A DNA stretch of 64,000 bases from Duganella levis (lineage in GTDB: Bacteria > Pseudomonadota > Gammaproteobacteria > Burkholderiales > Burkholderiaceae_D). The stretch lies in NCBI RefSeq assembly GCF_009857605.1, contig NZ_WWCT01000011.1, positions 1 to 64,000 of the forward strand. Reading direction: 5' to 3'. The notes beneath the pieces are model-generated. The model saw nothing but the letters and a program-made list of their open reading frames with translations, was not told where the DNA came from and searched no databases. Of the stretch, positions 34,938 to 43,598 are shown in pieces (the stretch's first letter is position 1; every line of letters begins with the position of its first letter). Both the position numbers and the translations under genes were made by a program.

Positions 34938-35489
34938 TCAGATCGTGCCGGTGGCTCGCAGGAGCAAGCCGACCACCGTCACTACATTGGTAATCATCAG
35001 CCCGGCCATCCAATACACCAGTCTGTCGATGCGATGACTCAGATAATCGATGCGACTCTCCAGATGGTCGATTCGATTGCCAAGATAGTCGATTCGCTTA
35101 TCCTGGCGGTCTATCGAGCGCTCAAAGCGTTCGACGGCTGCAGCCTGCGAGCGCTCAAAGCGCGCTGCTGCCTCTGCCTGTGAGCGGTCAAACCGTTCCG
35201 CTGTTTCGGCTAGCGAACGATCGAATCGCTCAGTTGTCTCGGTCAGCGAACGATTGAATCTTTGCGTTGTGGCGTCGAAACGGACATTTGTGTCTTCTCG
35301 TAGCTCATCAAGCTTATCACGCAAGGACTCAAATCCGGCCAGCATGGCCTGATGATGGGCTTCCTGCGCGCGCTGCAACGACACCAGCGCGCTGGTGACG
35401 TTGTCCATTTGGGTCTCCAGCCGCACGATGCGGGCGATGTGGCCATCGTCTGCCGCGCCACCTGGGTTGTCAAGCGAGGTCTGGTTCAT
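34938..35489 (-). CDS. coiled-coil membrane-anchored protein with hendecad and heptad repeats
   Basis: A 183-residue protein: a leading helix (residues 17-69), then a strictly periodic coiled coil, then one transmembrane helix near the C-terminus (about 161-178). Five 11-residue units each starting RF (R77, R88, R99, R110, R121) pass directly into four 7-residue units starting RI (R132, R139, R146, R153). I do not know its function; the layout recalls DUF1640-type membrane coiled-coil proteins. It is convergent with the esterase, with stop codons abutting. Confidence 0.75.
   Translation of the reverse strand: MNQTSLDNPGGAADDGHIARIVRLETQMDNVTSALVSLQRAQEAHHQAMLAGFESLRDKLDELREDTNVRFDATTQRFNRSLTETTERFDRSLAETAERFDRSQAEAAARFERSQAAAVERFERSIDRQDKRIDYLGNRIDHLESRIDYLSHRIDRLVYWMAGLMITNVVTVVGLLLRATGTI
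35013..35261 (-). repeat. 33-bp and 21-bp coding tandem repeats
   Basis: The coiled-coil gene carries five 33-bp units (35097-35261) followed by four 21-bp units (35013-35096). They are degenerate at DNA level but strictly in frame, encoding RF-x9 and RI-x5 units. Confidence 0.75.
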
Positions 35490-35509
35490 GTCAGCGCTCC
35501 CGGTGAGGG

Positions 35510-35728
35510 TTATGCGCTATTGTCTGGTGCTGCTGCCGGGGGCGTTTGAGGGTGATCAATGATGTGCTGGCGCAGGCAGTCCGGGCACCAGCAACTGGCG
35601 CCGGCGACCGACGGCACCGGCAGCGCGGCCGGCAGATAAGTGCACCAGCACGGTGGCGCGGGCACGGCGGGATCGGCGTCCTGCATGGCGCAGGAGAACT
35701 GCGCGCCGCAGCGGGAACAGGTACTCAT
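35510..35728 (-). CDS. cysteine-rich CWC-type small protein
   Basis: A 72-residue protein with eight cysteines arranged as CxxC near the N-terminus (C4, C7), C13, CWC (C27, C29) and CWCPDC (C46, C48, C51). This is the pattern of the cysteine-rich CWC family, presumed zinc-binding. The function is unknown. The spacing to the coiled-coil gene is 20 bases, so the two may share a transcript. Confidence 0.8.
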   Translation of the reverse strand: MSTCSRCGAQFSCAMQDADPAVPAPPCWCTYLPAALPVPSVAGASCWCPDCLRQHIIDHPQTPPAAAPDNSA

Positions 35729-35751
35729 GGCTTCAGCGTATCGGAGCTTCC

Positions 35752-35780
35752 GGGAAATTACAACCGGATGGCCCTATAAT
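35752..35780 (+). promoter_or_regulatory. possible argB promoter
   Basis: A perfect TATAAT lies at 35775-35780, about 63 bases before the argB start. The -35 position (about 35752-35757) is poor. It is also just upstream of the divergent CWC gene start. Confidence 0.45.
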
Positions 35781-35842
35781 GCGTGCTTGAGTGCAGCCAG
35801 AGGCTGTAAAATTGCGCCCAAATTCTTCTTACCGGAATCGCC

Positions 35843-36769
35843 ATGACCCAACTGACCAATCTGAACCTAGGCAATGACGCCGACGACCTGACCGCTGTTG
35901 AACCACGGATCAAGGCGCAAATTCTGGCTGAGGCTCTCCCTTACATCCGTAATTACCACGGTAAAACCATCGTCATCAAATACGGCGGCAACGCCATGAC
36001 CGACGAACGCCTGAAACACGGCTTCGCCCGCGATGTCATTTTGCTCAAACTGGTCGGCATGAATCCGGTCGTGGTGCACGGCGGCGGTCCGCAAATCGAC
36101 AACGCGCTGAAAAAAATCGGCAAGCAAGGCACCTTCGTGCAAGGCATGCGCATCACCGACGAAGAAACCATGGAAGTGGTGGAGTGGGTGCTGGGCGGCG
36201 AAGTCCAGCAGGATATCGTGATGTTGATTAATCACTACGGTGGCCAGGCAGTCGGCCTGACCGGCAAGGATGGCGGTCTGATCCGCGCTCGCAAGATGGC
36301 CATGCCGGACAAGGAAAATCCAGGCCAGACGCTGGACATCGGCTTCGTCGGCGAAATCGAAGCGATCAACCCGGCTGTCGTGAAAGCGCTGCAGGACGAC
36401 GCCTTCATCCCGATCATCTCGCCGATCGGTTTCGGCCAGGACGGCCAGGCCTACAACATCAACGCCGACGTGGTCGCCGGCAAGATCGCGGAAATCCTGA
36501 AAGCTGAAAAGCTGATCATGATGACCAACATCGCCGGCGTGCAGGACAAGCAGGGCAACCTGGTGACCGACCTGTCGGCGCGCGAAATCGACGAGATGTT
36601 CGCCGATGGCACGATTTCCGGCGGCATGCTGCCTAAAATTTCATCAGCCCTGGATGCGGCCAAGTCCGGCGTCAATACCGTGCACATCATTGATGGACGA
36701 ATTGAGCACTCTTTGTTGCTCGAAGTCTTGACCGAACAAGCATTTGGCACTATGATCCGGTCTCACTGA
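35843..36769 (+). CDS. argB: acetylglutamate kinase
   Basis: A 308-residue amino-acid kinase that phosphorylates N-acetyl-L-glutamate in the second step of arginine synthesis. [18 protein letters not shown] is the nucleotide-binding lysine region, [19 protein letters not shown] the substrate-binding glycine loop, and [20 protein letters not shown] the typical C-terminal domain entry. The N-terminal 25 residues resemble the extension that forms the hexameric, arginine-inhibited type of ArgB. It stands alone; the tRNA-Thr gene follows. Confidence 0.97.
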   Translation: MTQLTNLNLGNDADDLTAVEPRIKAQILAEALPYIRNYHGKTIVIKYGGNAMTDERLKHGFARDVILLKLVGMNPVVVHGGGPQIDNALKKIGKQGTFVQGMRITDEETMEVVEWVLGGEVQQDIVMLINHYGGQAVGLTGKDGGLIRARKMAMPDKENPGQTLDIGFVGEIEAINPAVVKALQDDAFIPIISPIGFGQDGQAYNINADVVAGKIAEILKAEKLIMMTNIAGVQDKQGNLVTDLSAREIDEMFADGTISGGMLPKISSALDAAKSGVNTVHIIDGRIEHSLLLEVLTEQAFGTMIRSH

Positions 36770-36816
36770 AAAAAAGGCGGTCTCGCCGGCAGTCGGTGAA
36801 ACCGCCACATTTGTAT

Positions 36817-36891
<75 letters not shown>

Positions 36892-36929
36892 CTTCTCGCA
36901 GCACCCTCCCCCCTGCAGTTAGCTCCCTC

Positions 36930-37841
36930 CTAGTACATTCGTTCCACGCTCAATCCGCGTTTGCGCAGCAATTCCGGCACGCTTCCTTTGCCGACCAGGT
37001 GCAACACGCCAATCGCCACCACACTGTTGTTTTCACGCGCCATCAATTTGACCATGCCGTCGGCCAGCGTTGGATTGCGACCGTCCAGCAACTCCTTCTG
37101 CACAAAGCGGCCCGAGAAGGTATCGTCCTGCTCCGCCTTCAGCGCCAGCGCATCGAGCGCCTTCACATCGGCATGACGCCACGCCTCGGCGATCTCGCGC
37201 GCCTGGTCGGCCTGCTCCTTGTCCTCGATGCCGGCGATGGCCTCCTGCAGGAACACCAGCTGCTCAGCCGCCGTCATCTTGTCGAATAGCGACATCTGGC
37301 TGTCCGCCGATTCCAGCTCGACCACTTTCTGGCCCGCCTCGTGCGCCTGCTGCGACAGATGCGCATCCACCGCCAGCGCCGCGTCATAACCCTGCGCGGC
37401 AAACTCGCTGACCGTCAGCACGCTGGCCAGCAGCCACGGCTTCATCGACGCCACCGCTTCCGGCGCGATGTTGTACTGCTTGAGCAGCTTGGCCAGACGC
37501 GAGCGCCATTCCGGCGTCAGGCCCGAGCTGCCTTTGACGCTCATGCCGTATTGCTGCACCGCGCGCGCGAGTTTTTGCTGATCGGCCAGCGGATCGATTT
37601 CCAGCGCCAGCACCGGCGCTTTTTTCAAAAAGCCGGCCAGGCGCGGCTCCAGCGGATAAAAATCCCTGGCGCCGACATGGATGGTGCCGAACAAATACAG
37701 CGTGTGGCCGTTCTGCTGTACCTTGAACAGCGCGCCGCGGTTGGGCGTGACGTTCGGCGTGGCGCCCTGCTCTGCCGCCACCGCCGGACCGAGGGCAAAC
37801 AAGAACAAACTACAGAACAACACTATAATCTGGCGGCGCAT
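36930..37841 (-). CDS. TraB/GumN (TIKI-like) family protein
   Basis: A 303-residue exported protein with signal peptide ending PAVAA at about residue 23. The GxxH motifs of the TraB/TIKI superfamily appear as YLFGTIHVG near the N-terminus and AIGVLHLVGKGSV near the C-terminus. Eukaryotic TIKI proteins are metalloproteases; bacterial members are of unproven activity. It starts three bases from the edge of the divergent HAD gene region, so the promoters must overlap coding sequence. Confidence 0.88.
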   Translation of the reverse strand: MRRQIIVLFCSLFLFALGPAVAAEQGATPNVTPNRGALFKVQQNGHTLYLFGTIHVGARDFYPLEPRLAGFLKKAPVLALEIDPLADQQKLARAVQQYGMSVKGSSGLTPEWRSRLAKLLKQYNIAPEAVASMKPWLLASVLTVSEFAAQGYDAALAVDAHLSQQAHEAGQKVVELESADSQMSLFDKMTAAEQLVFLQEAIAGIEDKEQADQAREIAEAWRHADVKALDALALKAEQDDTFSGRFVQKELLDGRNPTLADGMVKLMARENNSVVAIGVLHLVGKGSVPELLRKRGLSVERMY

Positions 37842-37867
37842 TCGTGACCTTTACTGATAGAGATGAC

Positions 37868-38593
37868 GTGAATATTACTCGCTCCACACCCGTCTGGCTG
37901 TTTGATCTTGATAACACCCTGCACAACGCTTCGCACGCCATCTTCCCGGCGATTATGGCGGGCATGAACGCGTATCTGGCGCGGCTGCTGGGCGACGGCG
38001 TCACGCCCGCCAGCGACGAGCTGGTGAACGCCACCCGCACCCGCTACTGGCAGCGCTACGGCGCCACCACGCTGGGCGTGGTCAAGCACCATGGCGTCAA
38101 GGCCGCGCACTTTCTGGAAGAAACCCACCGCTTCGATGATCTCAACGCGATGATCCGTGCCGAGCGCGGACTGCGCCAGCTGCTGCGCCGCCTGCCCGGC
38201 CGCAAAATCTTGCTGACCAATGCGCCGCACCGCTACTCGTCGCAAGTGCTGCGCCATCTGGGCTTGCAGCGCCACTTCCAGCACCACATCGCAGTGGAAG
38301 CGATGACGGTGCATCGCCACATGCGGCCCAAGCCGTCGAAGCTGATGCTGCAACGGCTGATGCGCCGCCATCAGCTCACGCCGGGCCGCTGCATTCTGGT
38401 GGAAGACACGCTGGCCAACCTGCGCAGCGCGCGCCAGTTGGGCATGCGCACCGCGTGGATCACGCAATACCTGACCATCGGCGACACCGCAGGCCTGGCC
38501 CATCCACAAAAACGACTGATTCGCCCCGCTTATGTCGATGTCAAAGTAAAATCTGTCAGGAACCTGCCGTCACGCCTGCACCAGTTGCGCTGA
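37868..38593 (+). CDS. HAD-family pyrimidine 5'-nucleotidase
   Basis: A 241-residue HAD-superfamily phosphatase of the SDT1/pyrimidine 5'-nucleotidase subgroup. Motif I is W-L-F-D13-L-D15-N-T-L-H-N, motif II ILLTNAPHRYS, the lysine lies in MRPKPSK and motif IV is CILVEDTLANL. It would dephosphorylate pyrimidine nucleotides or remove damaged ones. The start is uncertain: GTG 37868 gives a natural N-terminus with weak GAGA upstream, and GTG 37844 in the same frame would add eight residues. Confidence 0.88.
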   Translation: MNITRSTPVWLFDLDNTLHNASHAIFPAIMAGMNAYLARLLGDGVTPASDELVNATRTRYWQRYGATTLGVVKHHGVKAAHFLEETHRFDDLNAMIRAERGLRQLLRRLPGRKILLTNAPHRYSSQVLRHLGLQRHFQHHIAVEAMTVHRHMRPKPSKLMLQRLMRRHQLTPGRCILVEDTLANLRSARQLGMRTAWITQYLTIGDTAGLAHPQKRLIRPAYVDVKVKSVRNLPSRLHQLR

Positions 38594-38623
38594 CCCTCCC
38601 TTTTATTTAACCCGCGAGATCAT

Positions 38624-39199
38624 ATGGCAAGCACACCGCCGGGCCAGCGCCGTTTGCAAATTCTCCAGGCGCTGGCGGAGATGCTGGAACAACCCAAGGG
38701 CGACAAGATCACCACCGCTGCGCTGGCGCGCAAGCTGGCGTTTTCCGAAGCCGCCCTGTACCGGCATTTCGCCAGCAAGGCGCAGATGTTCGAGGGACTG
38801 ATCGAGTTCATCGAATCGAGCGTGTTCGGCCTGATTAACCAGATCGCCGAGCGCCAGGAAGACGGCATGGCGCAGGCGCGCGACATCGTCGCCATGCTGC
38901 TCAACTTCGCCAGCCAGAATCCCGGCATGACGCGGGTGCTGATCGGCGAAGCACTGGTCAATGAAGACGAGCGCCTGCAACTGCGCATGAACCAGTTCTA
39001 TGACCGCGTGGAGCTGGCGCTGAAGCAGGCCTTGCGTCTCGCCGCCAGCGAAGGCCAGGCGCACGAAGCCGACGCCACCGCGCGCGCGGCGATGCTGACC
39101 AGCTTCGTCATCGGCCGCTGGCACCGTTACGCCAAGAGCGGTTTCAAAAACAATCCGTCGCAGGACGCGGCGCTGCACATCACACTGTTGTTATCGTAA
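38624..39199 (+). CDS. slmA: nucleoid occlusion factor SlmA (TetR family)
   Basis: A 191-residue TetR-family DNA-binding protein. ITTAALARKLAFSEAALYRH (about residues 29-48) is the helix-turn-helix typical of SlmA, and the FASKAQMFEGLIEFIESSVF and ARAAMLTSFVIGRWHRYAKS segments match. SlmA binds specific chromosomal sites and blocks FtsZ ring assembly over unsegregated DNA. It follows the HAD gene by 30 bases and precedes pabB by two. Confidence 0.93.
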   Translation: MASTPPGQRRLQILQALAEMLEQPKGDKITTAALARKLAFSEAALYRHFASKAQMFEGLIEFIESSVFGLINQIAERQEDGMAQARDIVAMLLNFASQNPGMTRVLIGEALVNEDERLQLRMNQFYDRVELALKQALRLAASEGQAHEADATARAAMLTSFVIGRWHRYAKSGFKNNPSQDAALHITLLLS

Positions 39200-39201
39200 G
39201 C

Positions 39202-41049
39202 ATGAACACCGAAGTATTCGCCCTGCTGGATGACGCCAGCCCGGAAGCCATTCAGGCCGGCGGCCGTTCGCGCCTGTACACCGGCCACCGCGCCACGCTG
39301 CGCTGCGACGACATCGCCCAGTGGCCGCAACTGCTGACGCAAATGCAGGCGGCGCTGGCGCGCGGCGAATACGCGGTCACCGTATGCAGCTACGAACTGG
39401 GCGAGGAGCTGCTGGCGTTGCGCATGGACGGCGCGCCGCCACGTGCCGCGCGTGGCGCGCCGCTGGCGCAGATCCTGTTGTTCACCGATTGCGCGCTGCT
39501 GTCGTCCGCGCAAGTCGGCGACTGGCTGGCGGCGCGCTCGTTTCCGATCGAACGGCCAGCCGGCATCGCCAACATCCAGCCGAACATCGATCAGCAAGCC
39601 TTTAGCGCGGCGCTGGCGCGCATTCACGACTACATTGCGGCCGGCGACACCTACCAGGTCAATTACACGTACAGGCTGCGTTTTGACGCGTTTGGCGGCA
39701 TCCACGCGCTGTACGCGCGCCTGCGCGGCCGCCAGCCCGTCCCTTACGGCGCACTGATCGCGCTGGACGACGGCAGCGCCGTGCTGTCGCTGTCGCCCGA
39801 ACTGTTCGTGCGTCACAGCGGCGGCGTGCTGACCGCGCGGCCGATGAAAGGCACGGCGCCTGCCGCGCCAGCGGCGCAGCAGGCGGAAAACATCCTGCGT
39901 GCCACCAACCTCGCCGCCGATCCCAAGAACCGCGCCGAGAACCTGATGATCGTCGACCTGCTGCGCAACGACATCGCGCGCGTGGCCGTCACCGGCAGCG
40001 TGGAAGTGCCGGCGCTGTTCAACGTGCAGCGCTACACCAGCGTGCTGCAGATGACCTCCACCATCACCGCGCAGCTGCGCGACGACGCCACGCTGCCCGA
40101 AATTTTTGATGCGCTGTATCCCTGCGGCTCGATCACCGGCGCGCCCAAGCGCCGCACCATGGAAATCATCCGTGAACTGGAGCCGGACGCGCGTGGCATC
40201 TACACCGGCGCCATCGGCTGGTTCGATCCGCGAGATGACGGCAAGGTCGGCGACTTCTGCATGTCGGTGCCGATCCGCACGCTGACCTTGCAGCCGCAAG
40301 GCGCGGATGGCGTGCGCCGCGGCGAAATGGGCGTCGGCGCCGGCATCGTGTTCGACAGCAACGCCACTGACGAATACGCCGAGTGCAAACTCAAGGCGCG
40401 CTTTCTCACCGGCCTGCAAAACGATTTCGAGATGTTTGAAACCATGCGCGCCACGCCCGGCGGCGGCGTGCGCCATCGCGAGCGCCACCTGCAACGGCTG
40501 GCCGCATCGGCCGCCTACTTCGGCTTCCCTTGGGATGTAAAGGCGGCGGATGCCTACCTGGACACCGCCTGCGCCATGCTGGAGCCGCAACACGCGGCCT
40601 ATCGCTTGCGCTTGGCGCTCGGCCCGTCCGGCGCCTTCTCGGTGCAGCACGCGCCGCTGTCGCCGCTGGCCGAACCGGTGCGCGTGCTGCTGGCAGAAGA
40701 CAACACCAGCAGCAGCGATCTTTTCCTGCGCCACAAAACCAGCATCCGCCAACGCTACGACGCCGCCTGGCGCGACGCCGAAGCCCAAGGCGCTTTCGAC
40801 ACCCTGTTCTTCAACGAACGCGGCGAACTGACCGAGGGCGGTCGCAGCAACGTCTTTGTCCGTATCGACGGCCGCTGGCTAACGCCGCCACTGAGCGCCG
40901 GCGTACTGCCAGGGGTAATGCGCAGCGTGCTGCTGGACGATCCCGACTGGCAGGCCAGCGAAGCCGTGATCACGCGCGCGATGCTGGACGCCGCCGACGA
41001 CATCATCCTCTGCAACGCCCTGCGCGGCGTGCTGCGGGTCGCGCGCTAA
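39202..41049 (+). CDS. pabB: fused aminodeoxychorismate synthase component I and aminodeoxychorismate lyase (PabB-PabC)
   Basis: A 615-residue bifunctional protein of folate (p-aminobenzoate) synthesis. The N-terminal chorismate-binding half carries TYQVNYTYRLRF, RPMKGTAP, ENLMIVDLLRND and GSITGAPKRRTMEII, then GAGIVFDSNATDEYAECKLK. The C-terminal class IV PLP domain starts at about residue 412 (FEMFETMRATPGGG), with PLP-binding K512 in RHKTSIRQRYD. It would convert chorismate plus ammonia to aminodeoxychorismate and on to p-aminobenzoate. The fusion avoids release of the intermediate. Its stop overlaps the convergent DUF1428 gene. Confidence 0.93.
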   Translation: MNTEVFALLDDASPEAIQAGGRSRLYTGHRATLRCDDIAQWPQLLTQMQAALARGEYAVTVCSYELGEELLALRMDGAPPRAARGAPLAQILLFTDCALLSSAQVGDWLAARSFPIERPAGIANIQPNIDQQAFSAALARIHDYIAAGDTYQVNYTYRLRFDAFGGIHALYARLRGRQPVPYGALIALDDGSAVLSLSPELFVRHSGGVLTARPMKGTAPAAPAAQQAENILRATNLAADPKNRAENLMIVDLLRNDIARVAVTGSVEVPALFNVQRYTSVLQMTSTITAQLRDDATLPEIFDALYPCGSITGAPKRRTMEIIRELEPDARGIYTGAIGWFDPRDDGKVGDFCMSVPIRTLTLQPQGADGVRRGEMGVGAGIVFDSNATDEYAECKLKARFLTGLQNDFEMFETMRATPGGGVRHRERHLQRLAASAAYFGFPWDVKAADAYLDTACAMLEPQHAAYRLRLALGPSGAFSVQHAPLSPLAEPVRVLLAEDNTSSSDLFLRHKTSIRQRYDAAWRDAEAQGAFDTLFFNERGELTEGGRSNVFVRIDGRWLTPPLSAGVLPGVMRSVLLDDPDWQASEAVITRAMLDAADDIILCNALRGVLRVAR

Positions 41050-41405
41050 AGATCGATCATCATCTCGAAGCCGCCGTAGATCATGCGCTTGGCGTCGAAC
41101 GGCATGTTGGCCGGGTCCATGTAGGCGGCCACGCGCGGATCTTTCATCACCTTGTCGTTGATTTCGTCGCGCTTGGCGCGTGATTCGTAAACGATCCACG
41201 AGAACACCACGCGCTCGCCTTCTTCCAGCATCACGCTTTGTGGGAAGGAGGTCAGCTTGCCGGGTGGCGCATCGTCGGCCACCGTTTCGCGGAATTCCAG
41301 CGCGCCGAATTCCTTCCACACGGCGCCGCATTCGCGCGACATTTTCTTGTACGCCTCAAGTTTTTCCTCGGGCACCGGAATCACAAAACCGTCTACGTAG
41401 GCCAT
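41046..41405 (-). CDS. DUF1428 domain protein
   Basis: A 119-residue protein of the DUF1428 (YciI/dimeric alpha-beta barrel-like) family, with MAYVDGFVIPVPEEKLEAYK and VVFSWIVYESRAKRDEINDK as marks. The function is unknown. The start at 41405 has GGGAGA upstream; the longer frame to 41537 would run through the upstream gene end and is rejected. It lies just downstream of the FtrA-like regulator gene in the same direction. Confidence 0.9.
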   Translation of the reverse strand: MAYVDGFVIPVPEEKLEAYKKMSRECGAVWKEFGALEFRETVADDAPPGKLTSFPQSVMLEEGERVVFSWIVYESRAKRDEINDKVMKDPRVAAYMDPANMPFDAKRMIYGGFEMMIDL

Positions 41406-41430
41406 GACTGTCTCCCAGAAAGTGAGACGG

Positions 41431-42384
41431 CTAGCGTAGCACGAAGCGTTTGCGGTAAGCGCCCGGTGTCGTCGCGGCAAGACGGCGGAAGTGGTGGCGC
41501 AACGATTCTTCCGAGCCGAAGCCGGCGCGTTCGGCAATCTGCGTCAGCGGCACATCGGGGTCTTCCAGCATCTCCTTGACGATGGCCACGCGCTCGCGGA
41601 TCAGCCATTCCACCGGGCCGAGGCCGGTAGCCTGCTGGAACTGGCGCTGCAAGGTGCGCGGACTCATGGCCGCGCGTTCGGCCATGCTGGCCACCGTGTG
41701 CGGCTGCGATGGATGGCTGCGCAGCCAGTCCAGCAGTTTGGACAAGCGTCCCTGCTCCCCCTGCGCCATGGGACGCGGCAGGAACTGCGCCTGACCGCCT
41801 TCGCGATGCGGCGCCACCACCAGCCGCTGCGCCACCAGGTTGCCGACCTTGGCGCCATGGTCGCGCCGCACCAGATGCAGCAGCATGTCCAGCCCGGCGG
41901 CCGAGCCGGCGGCGGTGATAACCTGGCCGTTATCCACATACAGGTGATCTGGCTGCACTTCGATCAGTGGATAAAGTTGCGCCAGCCGCTCGGCATAGCG
42001 CCAGTGAGTCGTGGCGCGCTGGCCGTCCAGCAGGCCGGCGGCGGCCAGCACGAACACGCCCGAACAGATCGAACACAAACGCGCGCCGCGCGCGTGGGCG
42101 GCGCGCAGCCAGTCCAGCAGTTGCGCCGGCGGCAATTCGTCGGCATCGCGCCAGCCGGGGATGATGATGGTGTCCGCCAGCGCCAGCAATTCCGGCGCGT
42201 ATGGCGCCTGCACGGTGATGCCGCCGGCTGCCCGGATCGGCCCCTGTTCCACGGCGCAAACGGCAAACTCGTACCAGTCCACGTCCAGTTCCGGACGCTC
42301 CAGCGCAAACAGTTCGACCGTGCAGCCGAACTCAAATGTACACAGGCGATCGTACGCCAGCGCCACCACCAGATGTTTCTTCAT
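41431..42384 (-). CDS. GlxA/FtrA-type AraC regulator with DJ-1/PfpI domain
   Basis: A 317-residue regulator. An N-terminal DJ-1/PfpI-like domain (residues 1-180, nucleophile-elbow region RLCSICSGVFVLAAAGLLDG) is followed by an AraC DNA-binding domain (about 220-317) with MAERAAMSPRTLQRQFQQAT and AERAGFGSEESLRHHFRRL. Most of this family are ligand-sensing activators. A divergent rhodanese-like gene sits 91 bases away, a recurrent neighbour of FtrA-type regulators, and is a likely target. Confidence 0.92.
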   Translation of the reverse strand: MKKHLVVALAYDRLCTFEFGCTVELFALERPELDVDWYEFAVCAVEQGPIRAAGGITVQAPYAPELLALADTIIIPGWRDADELPPAQLLDWLRAAHARGARLCSICSGVFVLAAAGLLDGQRATTHWRYAERLAQLYPLIEVQPDHLYVDNGQVITAAGSAAGLDMLLHLVRRDHGAKVGNLVAQRLVVAPHREGGQAQFLPRPMAQGEQGRLSKLLDWLRSHPSQPHTVASMAERAAMSPRTLQRQFQQATGLGPVEWLIRERVAIVKEMLEDPDVPLTQIAERAGFGSEESLRHHFRRLAATTPGAYRKRFVLR

Positions 42385-42475
42385 GGCGTAATCTTACCGG
42401 ATAATGGCCTGTGCGCCACTTCTGGCCATAACGGCGCGGCGGCACAATGAAGGCTCATCTACACAGGAGAGTCCG

Positions 42476-42868
42476 ATGTCCCACGTTACCGCCATTCCCG
42501 CCGCCGACAGCGCCGCCGCGCTGGCCCACTTTGAAGCCAGCTTCCGCTACGAAACCGATTGCTGGGACGTGCACGATGCGCTGGACGGCGGTCAGCCGGA
42601 CTTCGTGCTGCTGGATGTAAGGGGAACGGAGAAGTACGCGGCCGGCCATGTGCCCGGCGCGCTGGATCTGGCGCATCGCAAGATCATCGGCTCGAAGATC
42701 GCCGAATTCCCGGCCGACACGCTGTTCGTGGTCTATTGCGCCGGCCCACACTGCAACGGCGCGGCCCGCGCCGCCGTGCGGCTGGCGCAACTGGGCCGCC
42801 CGGTCAAGCTGATGACCGGCGGCATTACCGGCTGGCTGGACGAAGGTTTCGCCCTGGCCAGCGCCTAG
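42476..42868 (+). CDS. rhodanese-like domain protein
   Basis: A 130-residue single-domain rhodanese. DFVLLDVRGTEKYAAGHVPG is the CH2A region, and the active-site loop is VVYCAGPHCNGAARAA with two candidate cysteines. It would transfer sulfane sulfur between thiosulfate-like donors and acceptors. ATG 42476 follows AGGAGA at 42465-42470. It is divergent from the GlxA-type regulator and convergent with the glutathione peroxidase gene. Confidence 0.9.
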   Translation: MSHVTAIPAADSAAALAHFEASFRYETDCWDVHDALDGGQPDFVLLDVRGTEKYAAGHVPGALDLAHRKIIGSKIAEFPADTLFVVYCAGPHCNGAARAAVRLAQLGRPVKLMTGGITGWLDEGFALASA

Positions 42869-42869
42869 A

Positions 42870-43472
42870 TCAGGTGCCGAGCGCTTTTTCGACTGCGCTA
42901 ACCAGCTGCTTGTCGGTCGGCGTGACCTTGCTGCCGAAGTTGTTGACCACATTGCCGTTGCGGTCGATCAGGTACTTGTGGAAGTTCCAGGCCGGCGCCT
43001 TGCCGGTCGCTTTGATCAGGTTGGCGAACAGCGGATTCGGCTCCTTGCCCGACACCACCGACTTGGCAAACATCGGGAATTTCACGCCGTAGGTGTTGTA
43101 GCAGAAATCGGCGATTTCCTTGCTGCTGCCGGGTTCCTGCTGGCCGAAATCGTTCGACGGAAAGCCCAGTACCACCAGGCCTTTGCTGCCGTACTTGGCG
43201 TATAGGCCTTCCAGGCCTTCATACTGGTTGGTGAAGCCGCAATAGCTGGCGGTGTTGACCACCAGGATCACCTTGCCGGAATACTGACACAGGTCCTGCG
43301 GCGAATCGTCCTGCAGGCGCTTGAAGGATTGCTTGAGGATGGCCGGGCAGCTGGCGGGAGCAGTCGCCGCCGGCGCTGCCGCTGCGGCGGCAGGTGCTTG
43401 CGCAAACGCGGAAGCGCTGGCCAGCATGGTCAGCGAGGAAACGAGGCACAGTTGGGCGAAAGTCTTGGACAT
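42870..43472 (-). CDS. exported glutathione peroxidase-like thiol peroxidase
   Basis: A 200-residue protein with a signal peptide (residues 1-25, ending AFAQA) and an Ala/Pro linker before the thioredoxin-fold GPX domain. Catalytic tetrad candidates are C78 (NTASYCGF), Q112 (FGQQEPG), W162 and N163 (WNFHKYL). A further cysteine, C124, lies in DFCYNTYGVKFPMF. The common GFPCNQFG motif reads GFPSNDFG, which is atypical. It probably reduces hydroperoxides in the periplasm using thioredoxin-type donors. Export is unusual for bacterial GPX. Confidence 0.87.
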   Translation of the reverse strand: MSKTFAQLCLVSSLTMLASASAFAQAPAAAAAAPAATAPASCPAILKQSFKRLQDDSPQDLCQYSGKVILVVNTASYCGFTNQYEGLEGLYAKYGSKGLVVLGFPSNDFGQQEPGSSKEIADFCYNTYGVKFPMFAKSVVSGKEPNPLFANLIKATGKAPAWNFHKYLIDRNGNVVNNFGSKVTPTDKQLVSAVEKALGT

Positions 43473-43598
43473 GGTGTCGGCCGGAAAGGATGGTAAAAAA
43501 ATCATTCTAGTCCAAATTGGTGCCCGTCGCACGATTGATCCAGATTAAGTAAAACCCAGGGCAGCGGCATATCGTCTCTCCAACGCAGCGGAGGGACT

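Noticed and set aside
36776..36815. Possible terminator downstream of argB (GGCGGT...ACCGCC)
   Set aside because: The loop is long and no T-run follows; not strong enough to list.
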